A stretch of 64,000 nt of DNA, taken from contig NZ_CANNDS010000004.1 of NCBI RefSeq assembly GCF_947503415.1, positions 310,001 to 374,000 on the forward strand, given 5' to 3'. Position numbers and translations under genes: made by a program. Numbering within the stretch: the first letter of the stretch is position 1; the number at the start of each line of letters is the position of its first letter. The notes below the pieces were generated by a model. That model saw nothing but the letters and a program-made list of their open reading frames with translations, made no database searches and was not told the DNA's origin. Of the stretch, positions 9,501 to 16,397 are shown piece after piece. This stretch comes from an uncultured Tateyamaria sp. Its GTDB lineage: Bacteria; Pseudomonadota; Alphaproteobacteria; Rhodobacterales; Rhodobacteraceae.

Positions 9501-9971
9501 CAGATGGGCGGCAGCGGCATCCACTTTCAGGAGGTCGAGGCGTCGTTTCGCCTGACCCCGTCGACCATGACCCTGACCCAGGCCAGTGCCACGGGGCCAT
9601 CGATGGGCCTGTCGATGGACGGTGTCTATGATGTGGCGGGGGGGCGGCTGGACATGCAGGGCGTGATCTCGCCCCTGTTTCTGATCAACGGGATCGGCAG
9701 CATTTTCACCCGGCGGGGCGAGGGGCTGATCGGCTTCAACTACCGCTTGCGCGGGCCTGTCGCCAATCCGCGTGTGCAGGTCAATCCGCTGTCGGCTTTG
9801 ACCCCCGGCATGTTCCGCGAGATTTTCCGCGCGCCTGCGCCCGATGTGCCGCAGGTCGATGGCGAGGGTCCGGCCCCTGCTGTGCCCGAAGCCTTTGCCC
9901 CCGAGGACACCGGGCCCAGCGATGCCGAACAAAGACGGCTGGAACGTCAACGACGTATTGATGAGCGGTGA
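6543..9971 (+). CDS. AsmA/YhdP-like (DUF3971) envelope protein, 1142 aa
   Basis: Very long exported protein with a single N-terminal membrane anchor (LFFSLFFSLFLAVVVGAAIYVLI, about residues 26-48) and a repetitive beta-rich periplasmic part. The C-terminal AsmA-like region contains SLSLTLLPVGAASFDGTLNV and GRLDMQGVISPLFLINGIGS. Such proteins bridge the inner and outer membranes and are implicated in phospholipid transport; that is family knowledge, not shown here. It starts with GTG at 6543. The anchor is encoded by three tandem 12-bp repeats. The C-terminal tail is Pro-rich, then charged. queA follows after 21 bases on the same strand. Confidence 0.85.
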   Translation: MSSADPITDPPRRRKKSLWRRLGLNSLFFSLFFSLFLAVVVGAAIYVLIGRPVAAPEWLRDRIELRAGEALGAASLRFDALDLMVEDNTKPRVRMTNVQLLNDAGAEIVGFSEMRIGLSVADLARGQFRPTEIGVTGVFAKLRREIDGSVLLSGGLDLTAPTQQAATFAQLIEGLDDLITVPGLSALTGADIQALTLRIEDVRSARAWTIDGGRLRLNRDGDALRITSDLALLSGGQGVATLEANYESRVGESAATFGVLVNDVDSSDIATLAPAFAWLDVLRAPISGAVRGVFGVDGTLAPVNVALNIGAGVIQPTDATRPVPFASARSYFSYDPNDTVLIFDELSVESAWITAQIDGQAVLGLDDQGGLADLVGQFSASSLSANPDGLYPEPVVMEAAQLDFRLTLDPFRLDVGQALFQDQGQDLIARGALLAASEGWRYEVDAQMAGMLPERLLELWPDRFAPKARTWVLTNLLDGYMRDLDFALRDGPTTQPVIYAGFAYEGAKVRYLKTMPPVEEARGSASLLDNRFVVSVDQGSVPAPLGGRINVGGSSFIIPDISARDGVPAVVRLQTDGTVTAGLSLLDLPPLNVMERAGLSPSLADGRIQAAGTLAFPMKKGTTPSDVVYDATGTARDVLSTTLIEGRQLAADTLRVVASQTGVAVSGAGTLDGVPFDVTWAQPLGRGGPQPSSVTGTIELSERTIDAFDLGLPDGLVSGRGTGDIRIELPVGDGAPSFALSTNLQGVRLSSPPLGWSKPAGSTAALSLNGVLGDAPRVDNLVLDAPGLKAQGAITTNPNGGLGRATFSSVRVGNWMNGPVDLVGRGRGAAPAVLVRGGTLDLREADFGGSGSGTGGQQGGGPLTLKLDRLQITDTIALDGLSGEFNMARGLDGAFTARVNGGTPIRGQVLPQNGRSAIRVTSADAGGVAASAGILKQARGGSLSLTLLPVGAASFDGTLNVEETRVQDAPAIAALLNALSVVGLLEQMGGSGIHFQEVEASFRLTPSTMTLTQASATGPSMGLSMDGVYDVAGGRLDMQGVISPLFLINGIGSIFTRRGEGLIGFNYRLRGPVANPRVQVNPLSALTPGMFREIFRAPAPDVPQVDGEGPAPAVPEAFAPEDTGPSDAEQRRLERQRRIDER
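6617..6652 (+). repeat. Three tandem 12-bp repeats (CAGCCTGTTCTT)
   Basis: Two exact copies and a third diverging at its end encode SLFF-SLFF-SLFL in the transmembrane anchor of the AsmA-like protein. Copy-number change by slippage would stay in frame and lengthen or shorten the helix by four residues. Confidence 0.7.
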
Positions 9972-9992
9972 GTGCGCGGTTAGGGGACGCGC

Positions 9993-11045
9993 ATGAAACT
10001 GGATGATTTCGATTTTGAGTTGCCCGAGGCGCTGATTGCGACCCGGCCTGCCGTGCCCCGGTCGTCGGCCCGGTTGCTGGTGGCTGATGGCGACAAGATC
10101 CATGACCAGCACGTGACCGACCTGGTGTCGTGGCTGCGCCCGGGTGACCTCTTGGTGCTGAACGACACGTGGGTGATCCCCGCGCGTCTGTTTGGCAGCC
10201 GTGCACGGCAAAGTGCGCAGGGCCTGACCGAGGCGCGGATCGAGGTGACATTGCTGGAGCCGCGCGCCGATGGCACGTGGTCGGCGCTGGTGAAGCCGTT
10301 GAAGAAGGTGAAGCCGGGCGAAGTCGTGCGTTTTTCCGATGACCTGTCTGCGACGCTTGAAGGCAGCGCGGATGGCCAGGGGCATTTGCGGTTCAACTTG
10401 GCGGGTGACGATTTTGATGCTGCACTGGCCGACGCCGGGGCCATGCCCCTGCCGCCCTACATCGCAGCCAAACGGCCAGCGGATGCGCAGGACAAGACGG
10501 ATTACCAGACGATCTGGGCCACGAACAAAGGGGCAGTGGCCGCACCCACGGCGTCCCTGCACTTTGACGCGGCGTTGATGGACGCATTGGCCGCGCATGG
10601 GGTCGAGATCACCTATGTCACCCTGCATGTGGGGGCGGGCACGTTCCTGCCGGTGAAGGTGGACGACGTCACGCAGCACAAGATGCACGCGGAGTGGGGG
10701 CAGGTGTCAGAGCAGGCTGCCGCAGATATCGCGGCGGCCAAGGCGCGGGGCAGTCGGGTTATTCCGGTGGGGACAACGGCGCTGCGTCTGATCGAAACCA
10801 TGGCGCGGGATGGTGGTATTTCGCCGTGGGAGGGCGACACGGATATCTTCATTTACCCCGGTTTCACCTTTGGCGTGGCAGATGGGCTGATGACGAATTT
10901 CCACCTGCCCAAATCCACGCTGATGATGCTGGTGTCAGCGCTGATGGGGCAGGACCGCATTCGCGCCATCTATAACCATGCGGTGCGCTCGGAATACCGC
11001 TTTTTCTCGTACGGGGATGCGTCGCTTTTGTTGCCGCAAACGTGA
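9993..11045 (+). CDS. queA: S-adenosylmethionine:tRNA ribosyltransferase-isomerase
   Basis: Transfers and isomerises the ribosyl part of SAM onto 7-aminomethyl-7-deazaguanine in tRNA to make epoxyqueuosine. 350 aa, full family length. Diagnostic stretches are the N-terminal [33 protein letters not shown] near residue 50, and [17 protein letters not shown] and [16 protein letters not shown] in the C-terminal half. The ATG at 9993 follows the AsmA-like gene by 21 bases, so the two are probably in one transcript. Confidence 0.96.
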   Translation: MKLDDFDFELPEALIATRPAVPRSSARLLVADGDKIHDQHVTDLVSWLRPGDLLVLNDTWVIPARLFGSRARQSAQGLTEARIEVTLLEPRADGTWSALVKPLKKVKPGEVVRFSDDLSATLEGSADGQGHLRFNLAGDDFDAALADAGAMPLPPYIAAKRPADAQDKTDYQTIWATNKGAVAAPTASLHFDAALMDALAAHGVEITYVTLHVGAGTFLPVKVDDVTQHKMHAEWGQVSEQAAADIAAAKARGSRVIPVGTTALRLIETMARDGGISPWEGDTDIFIYPGFTFGVADGLMTNFHLPKSTLMMLVSALMGQDRIRAIYNHAVRSEYRFFSYGDASLLLPQT

Positions 11046-11139
11046 CACCGGAAACCGACATGGCCAAGTCGCTCATATCTGCGACAGCGGCCTGCGAAAC
11101 CGGCCACTTATAACCGACACGGCCAAGGAGTTCAGCGAG

Positions 11140-12408
11140 ATGTTCCAGGTACTGACAAGCGCATGGGCGCTGCTGTTTGGCATGGGCCTTTTGATGGTCG
11201 GCAACGGCATGCAGGGCACGCTCTTGGGTATCCGGGGCGAGATCGAGGGCTTTTCGACTGCCGAGATGTCCATCGTCATGTCCGCCTACTTCCTCGGGTT
11301 TCTGGGGGGCAGTCGGTTGGCGCCACGCATGATCCAGCGGGTGGGCCATGTGCGGGTGTTCGCGGCCCTGGCATCGCTGATTTCGGCGGTGATGATCCTG
11401 TATCCTGCCTTGGCTGACCCATGGGTCTGGACCGTGGGCCGGATCGTGATCGGGTTCTGTTTTTCGGCCGTTTATGTGACGGCGGAAAGCTGGCTGAATG
11501 ATGCGGCGGACAATTCCAACCGGGGCAAGGCCCTGTCGCTTTATATGATCGTGCAGATGGTGGGCATTGTGACCAGCCAGTACCTGCTGCTGACGGCGGA
11601 TCCGTCCGGGTTCATCCTGTTTGTGATCCCATCTGTGCTGGTGTCGCTGGCGATCACGCCGATCCTTTTGTCGATCAGCCCGGTGCCCGCCTTCGACACC
11701 ACCAAGCCGATGACGCTGCGCAAGCTGGTCGAGACGTCGCCGTTGGGATGCGTGGGCATGTTCCTGCTGGGCGGCGTGTTTGCCGCGCAATTCGGCATGT
11801 CCGCGGTTTACGGCACCCAAGCGGGCCTGTCCGTGGCGGAAATTTCGACCTTCGTGTCGGCGTTTTTTGTCGGCGCGATGCTGTTGCAATATCCGATTGG
11901 CTGGATTTCGGATCGGATGGACCGACGGACGTTGATCCTTGGCGTGGCTGCGATGGGCGGGGTGGGATCTTTGATTGGTCTGATTCTGGGGGGAAGTTTC
12001 GCGATGCTGCTGGTGTCGGCCTTTTTGGTCGGAGGCATGTCAAACCCACTTTATTCCCTGCTTTTGGCGCACACGAACGACTTTCTTGATCACGATGATA
12101 TGGCGGCGGCTTCGGGCGGTTTGGTGTTCATCAACGGGCTGGGGGCTGTCTTTGGTCCGTTGATCGTGGGGGCGCTGATGGAAACGGTGGGGCCGTCGGG
12201 CTTTTACATGTTCACCGGCGTTTTGTTTGCGGCACTGGTGTCTTACGCGGCGTATCGGGCCACGCAGCGGGCCACCATCCCCGTCGACGAAACCGGGTCC
12301 TACGTTGCCATGTCGCAGGCGGCGACCACACCTGTCGCGATGGAAATTGCACAAGAATACGCCATCGAAAGTGACCTTGAGGGCGAAGATGACAACCGTG
12401 CCGGGTAA
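11140..12408 (+). CDS. MFS transporter, YcaD-like
   Basis: Inner-membrane major facilitator of 422 aa with about 12 hydrophobic segments. It opens with ALLFGMGLLMVGNGMQGTLLGIRG and carries the family's AESWLNDAADNSNRGKALS loop near residue 113 and a central GWISDRMDRRTLI loop (motif A of the second half). A C-terminal hydrophilic tail of about 50 residues is acidic. The frame is open further upstream to 10978 but that overlaps queA; ATG 11140 fits the family start. The 94 bases before it contain a short direct repeat (CCGACATGGCCAAG / CCGACACGGCCAAG). Substrate unknown. Confidence 0.87.
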   Translation: MFQVLTSAWALLFGMGLLMVGNGMQGTLLGIRGEIEGFSTAEMSIVMSAYFLGFLGGSRLAPRMIQRVGHVRVFAALASLISAVMILYPALADPWVWTVGRIVIGFCFSAVYVTAESWLNDAADNSNRGKALSLYMIVQMVGIVTSQYLLLTADPSGFILFVIPSVLVSLAITPILLSISPVPAFDTTKPMTLRKLVETSPLGCVGMFLLGGVFAAQFGMSAVYGTQAGLSVAEISTFVSAFFVGAMLLQYPIGWISDRMDRRTLILGVAAMGGVGSLIGLILGGSFAMLLVSAFLVGGMSNPLYSLLLAHTNDFLDHDDMAAASGGLVFINGLGAVFGPLIVGALMETVGPSGFYMFTGVLFAALVSYAAYRATQRATIPVDETGSYVAMSQAATTPVAMEIAQEYAIESDLEGEDDNRAG

Positions 12409-12498
12409 TGTGTCGGAGATGTCGTATTTCGTGATTGGGGTCTGTGGACAACTTGTGTAACGCTTTGAAAACGGGGCATCGGTAGCAGGAGACAGACC

Positions 12499-13077
12499 AT
12501 GGTGGGTCCGGACGATATTTTACGATTTTGGTTAGACGAGTGTGGTCCGGAGGCATGGTTCAAGTCCGATCCCGTGTTTGATCAGACCATACGCGACCGT
12601 TTTGGCGAAACATGGAAGGCAGCGACCGAGGGCCAATTCGCCCTTTGGCTGACCTATCCATCAGGTGCCTTGGCGTACGTAATTCTGACCGATCAATTCC
12701 CGCGCAACATGTTCCGCGATGATGCTGCGGCATTCTCGACCGACAAGGCGGCCCTTGCGGCGGCGAAGTCGGCGATCGCGAAAGGGTGGGACATGCGCCT
12801 TGATCTGCCCGCGCGGCAGTTCTTCTACATGCCGCTCGAGCATTCGGAGAACCTGTGTGATCAGGACCGCGCTGTGCGCCTGATCTGTGAGCGGATGAAG
12901 GATGACAATTTCCTTCTGCATGCCCGCGCGCATCGCGAGGTGATCCGCCAGTTTGGCCGGTTCCCGCATCGAAACGCGCTGATGGGCAGGGCGACGACAG
13001 CGGCGGAAAAAGTGCATCTGGATGCCGGTGGTTATGGTGCCGTAGTGCGCGGGCTTGAGGCGGACGAAGCCGCCTGA
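12499..13077 (+). CDS. DUF924 family protein
   Basis: 192 aa, the usual size for this all-helical family of unknown function. Typical stretches are the N-terminal ILRFWLDECGPEAWFKSDPVFDQ, then ILTDQFPRNMFRDD near residue 65, ARQFFYMPLEHSE near 110 and GRFPHRNALMGR near 155. ATG 12499 is preceded by an AGGAG-like ribosome site. It stands between an MFS gene and lpdA on the same strand with its own gaps, so no operon partner is obvious. Confidence 0.9.
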   Translation: MVGPDDILRFWLDECGPEAWFKSDPVFDQTIRDRFGETWKAATEGQFALWLTYPSGALAYVILTDQFPRNMFRDDAAAFSTDKAALAAAKSAIAKGWDMRLDLPARQFFYMPLEHSENLCDQDRAVRLICERMKDDNFLLHARAHREVIRQFGRFPHRNALMGRATTAAEKVHLDAGGYGAVVRGLEADEAA

Positions 13078-13174
13078 TCTGCATCTGATCGCTTCGTTTT
13101 CTCGGCGTGGCGCAAGGCTTCCCTTGCGTCAGTCGATTTGTCGCGCCATGGTTTCGTTGTGATGCCGTTGGAAA

Positions 13175-13192
13175 TAGTTTAACGGTAAACTA
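13175..13192. promoter_or_regulatory. 18-bp palindrome upstream of lpdA (putative operator)
   Basis: TAGTTTAACGGTAAACTA has 7-bp perfect arms around a 4-bp core and ends 32 bases before the lpdA start. Its AT-rich character stands out in this GC-rich sequence. The cognate regulator is not identifiable. Confidence 0.5.
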
Positions 13193-13224
13193 AATCTGAC
13201 GCAGCGCTTGGCGAGGACATTGAT

Positions 13225-14622
13225 ATGGCAGCGAAATCCTTTGACGTGGTGGTGATTGGGTCCGGCCCCGGTGGTTACGTGGCGGCGATCCGAGCGGCCC
13301 AACTTGGCCTCAGCACCTGCGTTGTGGAGCGCGAGCATCTGGGCGGCATCTGCCTGAACTGGGGCTGCATTCCAACGAAGGCGATGTTGCGCAGTTCCGA
13401 AGTGTTTCACCTGATGCACCGCGCCAAGGAGTTTGGCCTGAAGGCGGACAGCATTGGATATGATCTGCCTGCCGTTGTGGACCGGTCCCGCAAGATTGCG
13501 GGTCAGCTGTCGGGCGGCGTCCAACATCTGCTGAAAAAGAACAAGGTGACCGTGATCATGGGCGAGGGCACGATCCCGTCCAAGGGCAAGGTGTCGGTCA
13601 AGACCGACAAGGGCACCGAGGAGCTGACCGCCAAGAGCATCATTCTGGCCACCGGCGCGCGGGCGCGTGAACTGCCGGGCCTTGAGGCTGATGGTGAACT
13701 GGTCTGGACCTACAAGGCGGCGCTGACGCCCAAGCGGATGCCAAAGAAGCTGCTGGTCATTGGGTCGGGCGCGATTGGGATCGAATTTGCCAGTTTCTAC
13801 AACACATTGGGTGCTGACACGACTGTGGTGGAGGTCATGGACCGCGTGCTGCCCGTCGAAGATGCCGAGATTTCGGCCTTTGCCAAGAAGAGCTTTGAAA
13901 AGCAGGGCATGACGATCATGCAGAAGGCGATGGTCAAGCAGTTGGACCGCGCCAAGGGTAAGGTGACCGCCCATATCGAAGTGGGTGGTAATGTTGAAAA
14001 GCACGATTTTGACACCGTGATCTCCGCCGTGGGCATCGTCGGCAATGTCGAGGGGCTGAACCTTGAAAAGTTGGGCGTGAAGGTGGACCGGACCCATGTG
14101 GTGACGGACGAATATTGCCGCACCGGGGTCGAGGGCATCTATGCAATCGGCGACATCGCAGGCGCGCCTTGGCTGGCCCACAAAGCCTCCCACGAGGGGG
14201 TCATGGTGGCGGAACTGATCGCAGGCAAGAACGATGTGCATCCGATCAAGCCGAACTCGATTGCGGGCTGCACCTATTGCCATCCGCAGGTGGCGAGCGT
14301 TGGTCTGACCGAAGCGGCGGCGAAAGAGGCGGGGCACACGGTGAAAGTGGGCAAGTTCCCCTTCATCGGCAACGGCAAGGCGATTGCATTGGGCGAGCCC
14401 GAGGGCCTGATCAAGACCGTGTTCGACGCCAAAACGGGTGAGCTGTTGGGGGCGCACATGATCGGCGCGGAAGTGACCGAACTGATCCAGGGCTATGTCG
14501 TGGGCCAGGCGCTGGAAACCACGGAAGAAGACCTGATGCACACCGTGTTCCCACACCCGACACTGTCGGAGATGATGCACGAAAGCGTTCTCGATGCGTA
14601 TGATCGTGTGATTCATATGTAA
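13225..14622 (+). CDS. lpdA: Dihydrolipoyl dehydrogenase (E3)
   Basis: Flavoprotein that reoxidises the dihydrolipoyl groups of 2-oxoacid dehydrogenase complexes or the glycine cleavage system, with NAD+. 465 aa, no fused lipoyl domain. It shows the FAD fold GSGPGGYVAAIRAAQLG (residues 12-28), the redox disulfide Cys43-x4-Cys48 in GGICLNWGCIPTK, the NAD fold GSGAIGIEFASF, and the C-terminal His-Glu pair in FPHPTLSEMMHE. It is not next to any E1/E2 gene. A palindrome lies upstream and a strong terminator downstream, so it is probably a single-gene unit. Confidence 0.96.
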   Translation: MAAKSFDVVVIGSGPGGYVAAIRAAQLGLSTCVVEREHLGGICLNWGCIPTKAMLRSSEVFHLMHRAKEFGLKADSIGYDLPAVVDRSRKIAGQLSGGVQHLLKKNKVTVIMGEGTIPSKGKVSVKTDKGTEELTAKSIILATGARARELPGLEADGELVWTYKAALTPKRMPKKLLVIGSGAIGIEFASFYNTLGADTTVVEVMDRVLPVEDAEISAFAKKSFEKQGMTIMQKAMVKQLDRAKGKVTAHIEVGGNVEKHDFDTVISAVGIVGNVEGLNLEKLGVKVDRTHVVTDEYCRTGVEGIYAIGDIAGAPWLAHKASHEGVMVAELIAGKNDVHPIKPNSIAGCTYCHPQVASVGLTEAAAKEAGHTVKVGKFPFIGNGKAIALGEPEGLIKTVFDAKTGELLGAHMIGAEVTELIQGYVVGQALETTEEDLMHTVFPHPTLSEMMHESVLDAYDRVIHM

Positions 14623-14649
14623 GGGCGGCGATTTCCTTTCCGGACGTTT

Positions 14650-14681
14650 GAATGACCGCTATTCTGCGGTCATTCTTTTTT
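14650..14681 (+). terminator. Rho-independent terminator after lpdA
   Basis: Perfect 10-bp stem GAATGACCGC / GCGGTCATTC with a 6-nt loop and six Ts. It lies 27 bases after the lpdA stop and just before the next gene's start. Confidence 0.85.
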
Positions 14682-14699
14682 GAATTGGAAGGACCTGCC

Positions 14700-15098
14700 A
14701 TGTATCGAATTTTGACATTTGTAACCGCGTCTTTGTGCAGCTTGTGGCTGGTGAGCGCGCCCGCATCTGCCCAGCAGATGATGTTCGAATATTACACAAT
14801 GCTGTCTGCGCAGGACACTTACAACTCGCGCGGGGCGCCCCTGAACGATGTCTGCGGGATCGTGCAGCAGGACCGTGCAAACGTCCACAAGTTCGGCAAA
14901 CGCGATTCAGGCGACCAGGTGGACAACTTCTTTTTCACCCCGGAGCGGCGCGCGATGATCACCGGGCGATGTGCCTACGATCCTTCGTATCACACGGTTC
15001 AGCGTATCCGGTCACAAGTCATCGGCTTTGTTCTGGTTCGGGTGTTCGGCACCGGCTCCACCGTGACCCGCGTCGAGATTTACGAAGCCGCCGGCTAA
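14700..15098 (+). CDS. Exported hypothetical protein
   Basis: 132 aa, not recognised. It has a signal peptide (MYRILTFVTASLCSLWLVS, likely cleaved after SASA/ASA near residue 23). The mature part is about 110 residues, with two Cys (in NDVCGIV and TGRCAYD) that could form a disulfide, ending in a beta-like VIGFVLVRVFGTGSTVTRVEI. It probably resides in the periplasm. Start chosen at ATG 14700, which directly precedes the signal sequence; this leaves only 18 bases from the lpdA terminator, so its promoter may overlap that region. A MFS gene follows after 41 bases. Confidence 0.75.
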   Translation: MYRILTFVTASLCSLWLVSAPASAQQMMFEYYTMLSAQDTYNSRGAPLNDVCGIVQQDRANVHKFGKRDSGDQVDNFFFTPERRAMITGRCAYDPSYHTVQRIRSQVIGFVLVRVFGTGSTVTRVEIYEAAG

Positions 15099-15139
15099 CA
15101 GGACTTGCGCCGCCCGCGTCGCTGTGATGAGCCTCGGGC

Positions 15140-16294
15140 ATGACCGATCGCACCAATTTCTCGCTCGTTTTTGCCCTGTGGGGGGCGGGCCTTGGGGCAG
15201 CTGGGCAATACGCCAAGATTTCGGTGATTTTTGATCGCCTTCCGGCCGTGTATCCGGACGCAGGCGCGGCGCTGGGGTTCATCGTTTCTCTGGTCGGATT
15301 TCTGGGTATCGTATTGGGCGTGGTGGCCGGTCTGGTTGTGGCGCGCATTCGGTACCGCCGCGCAATGCTGTGGGCGCTGTGGGCAGGGGCGGCGTTGTCG
15401 CTGTTCCAAGCCACGCTGCCCAGCCTGCCGCTGATGCTGCTGAGCCGCGCGCTGGAGGGGGTGTCGCATCTGGCCATGGTCGTGGCAGCACCCACGCTGA
15501 TCGCGCAACTGAGTGCGGAGCGGCATCGCGGGTTTACCCTGACGTTGTGGAGTACGTTTTTCTCTGTCGCGTTTACGCTGCTGGTTGCTCTGGGCCTTCC
15601 ATTGGTCGATGCGATGGGCGTGCCTGCACTGTTTGTGGCCCATGCGATCTGGCTTGCTGTATTTGCCGTGATCCTTGGTCTGTTTCTGCGCCCGCTTGAG
15701 GTGCCGCCAGAGGGGGCGCTGTCACTGGGCGGTATTCTGCGCGATCACGTTGCGATCTACCGGTCGCCGTCGATTGCGGCACCGGGGGCGGGGTGGATGT
15801 TTTACACCTTCTGTTTTCTGGCGATCTTGACGGTCCTGCCGCCCTTTATTGCGCCCGAATGGCGGGCGTGGGTGATGGGGGCGATGCCTTTGACGTCGAT
15901 TGCGGTGTCGCTGACGCTGGGTGTGTTTGTTCTGCGGTTCATCTCGGCAGTGATGCTGGTGCAGATCGGTTTTGCCTTGTGCATCGTAGCGCTGCTGTGG
16001 CTATGGGCGGCACCCGGATTGCCCGCCGCCTGCTTGGCTTTGGCGGGGGCTTTGGGGCTGGTGCAGGGTGCCAGTTTTGCCGCTGTGCCGCAGTTGAACG
16101 ACACGGCTGCGCATCAAAGCCAAGCCTATGGTGGCCTCGCGCAAACTGGCAATCTGGGCAACACTTTGGGCACACCGGTGCTGCTGGCAGTCTTGGGCGT
16201 TGCGGGCTTTCCGGGGCTGATCTGGACCTGCATTGCCGTCTTTGGCTGCGGGATTGCGGCGCATGCGTGGATGGCGGCGCGACGCGCCCACTGA
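15140..16294 (+). CDS. MFS transporter
   Basis: Inner-membrane carrier of 384 aa with about 12 hydrophobic segments and few long loops. It has a GLGAAGQYAKISVIFDRLP start, a motif-A-like VVARIRYRRAMLW loop near residue 67, and a LMLLSRALEGVSHLAMVVAAPTLI stretch near residue 95. It resembles the smaller MFS groups (cyanate/nitrate-type) but I cannot name a substrate. It is followed, after about 100 bases containing an SOS box, by uvrA on the same strand. Confidence 0.82.
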   Translation: MTDRTNFSLVFALWGAGLGAAGQYAKISVIFDRLPAVYPDAGAALGFIVSLVGFLGIVLGVVAGLVVARIRYRRAMLWALWAGAALSLFQATLPSLPLMLLSRALEGVSHLAMVVAAPTLIAQLSAERHRGFTLTLWSTFFSVAFTLLVALGLPLVDAMGVPALFVAHAIWLAVFAVILGLFLRPLEVPPEGALSLGGILRDHVAIYRSPSIAAPGAGWMFYTFCFLAILTVLPPFIAPEWRAWVMGAMPLTSIAVSLTLGVFVLRFISAVMLVQIGFALCIVALLWLWAAPGLPAACLALAGALGLVQGASFAAVPQLNDTAAHQSQAYGGLAQTGNLGNTLGTPVLLAVLGVAGFPGLIWTCIAVFGCGIAAHAWMAARRAH

Positions 16295-16317
16295 CACCTC
16301 GCGTCAGCAAGGCGCAT

Positions 16318-16332
16318 GTTCGCCATCTGTTC
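16318..16332 (+). promoter_or_regulatory. LexA (SOS) box ahead of uvrA
   Basis: GTTCGCCATCTGTTC matches the alphaproteobacterial LexA consensus GTTC-N7-GTTC exactly. It lies about 66 bases before the uvrA start, where a promoter would be expected, and uvrA is a classical LexA target. Confidence 0.85.
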
Positions 16333-16397
16333 GCACTTTTCCATTGGCTGTTCCGGCCATCTGACCTATGTACAGATCGTTAATCCGGGGGGCTGAC

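Noticed and set aside
13129..14616. 495-codon minus-strand frame over lpdA
   Set aside because: Mirror frame of a high-GC gene; its translation is His/Arg/Gln-rich without motifs, while lpdA is complete on the other strand.
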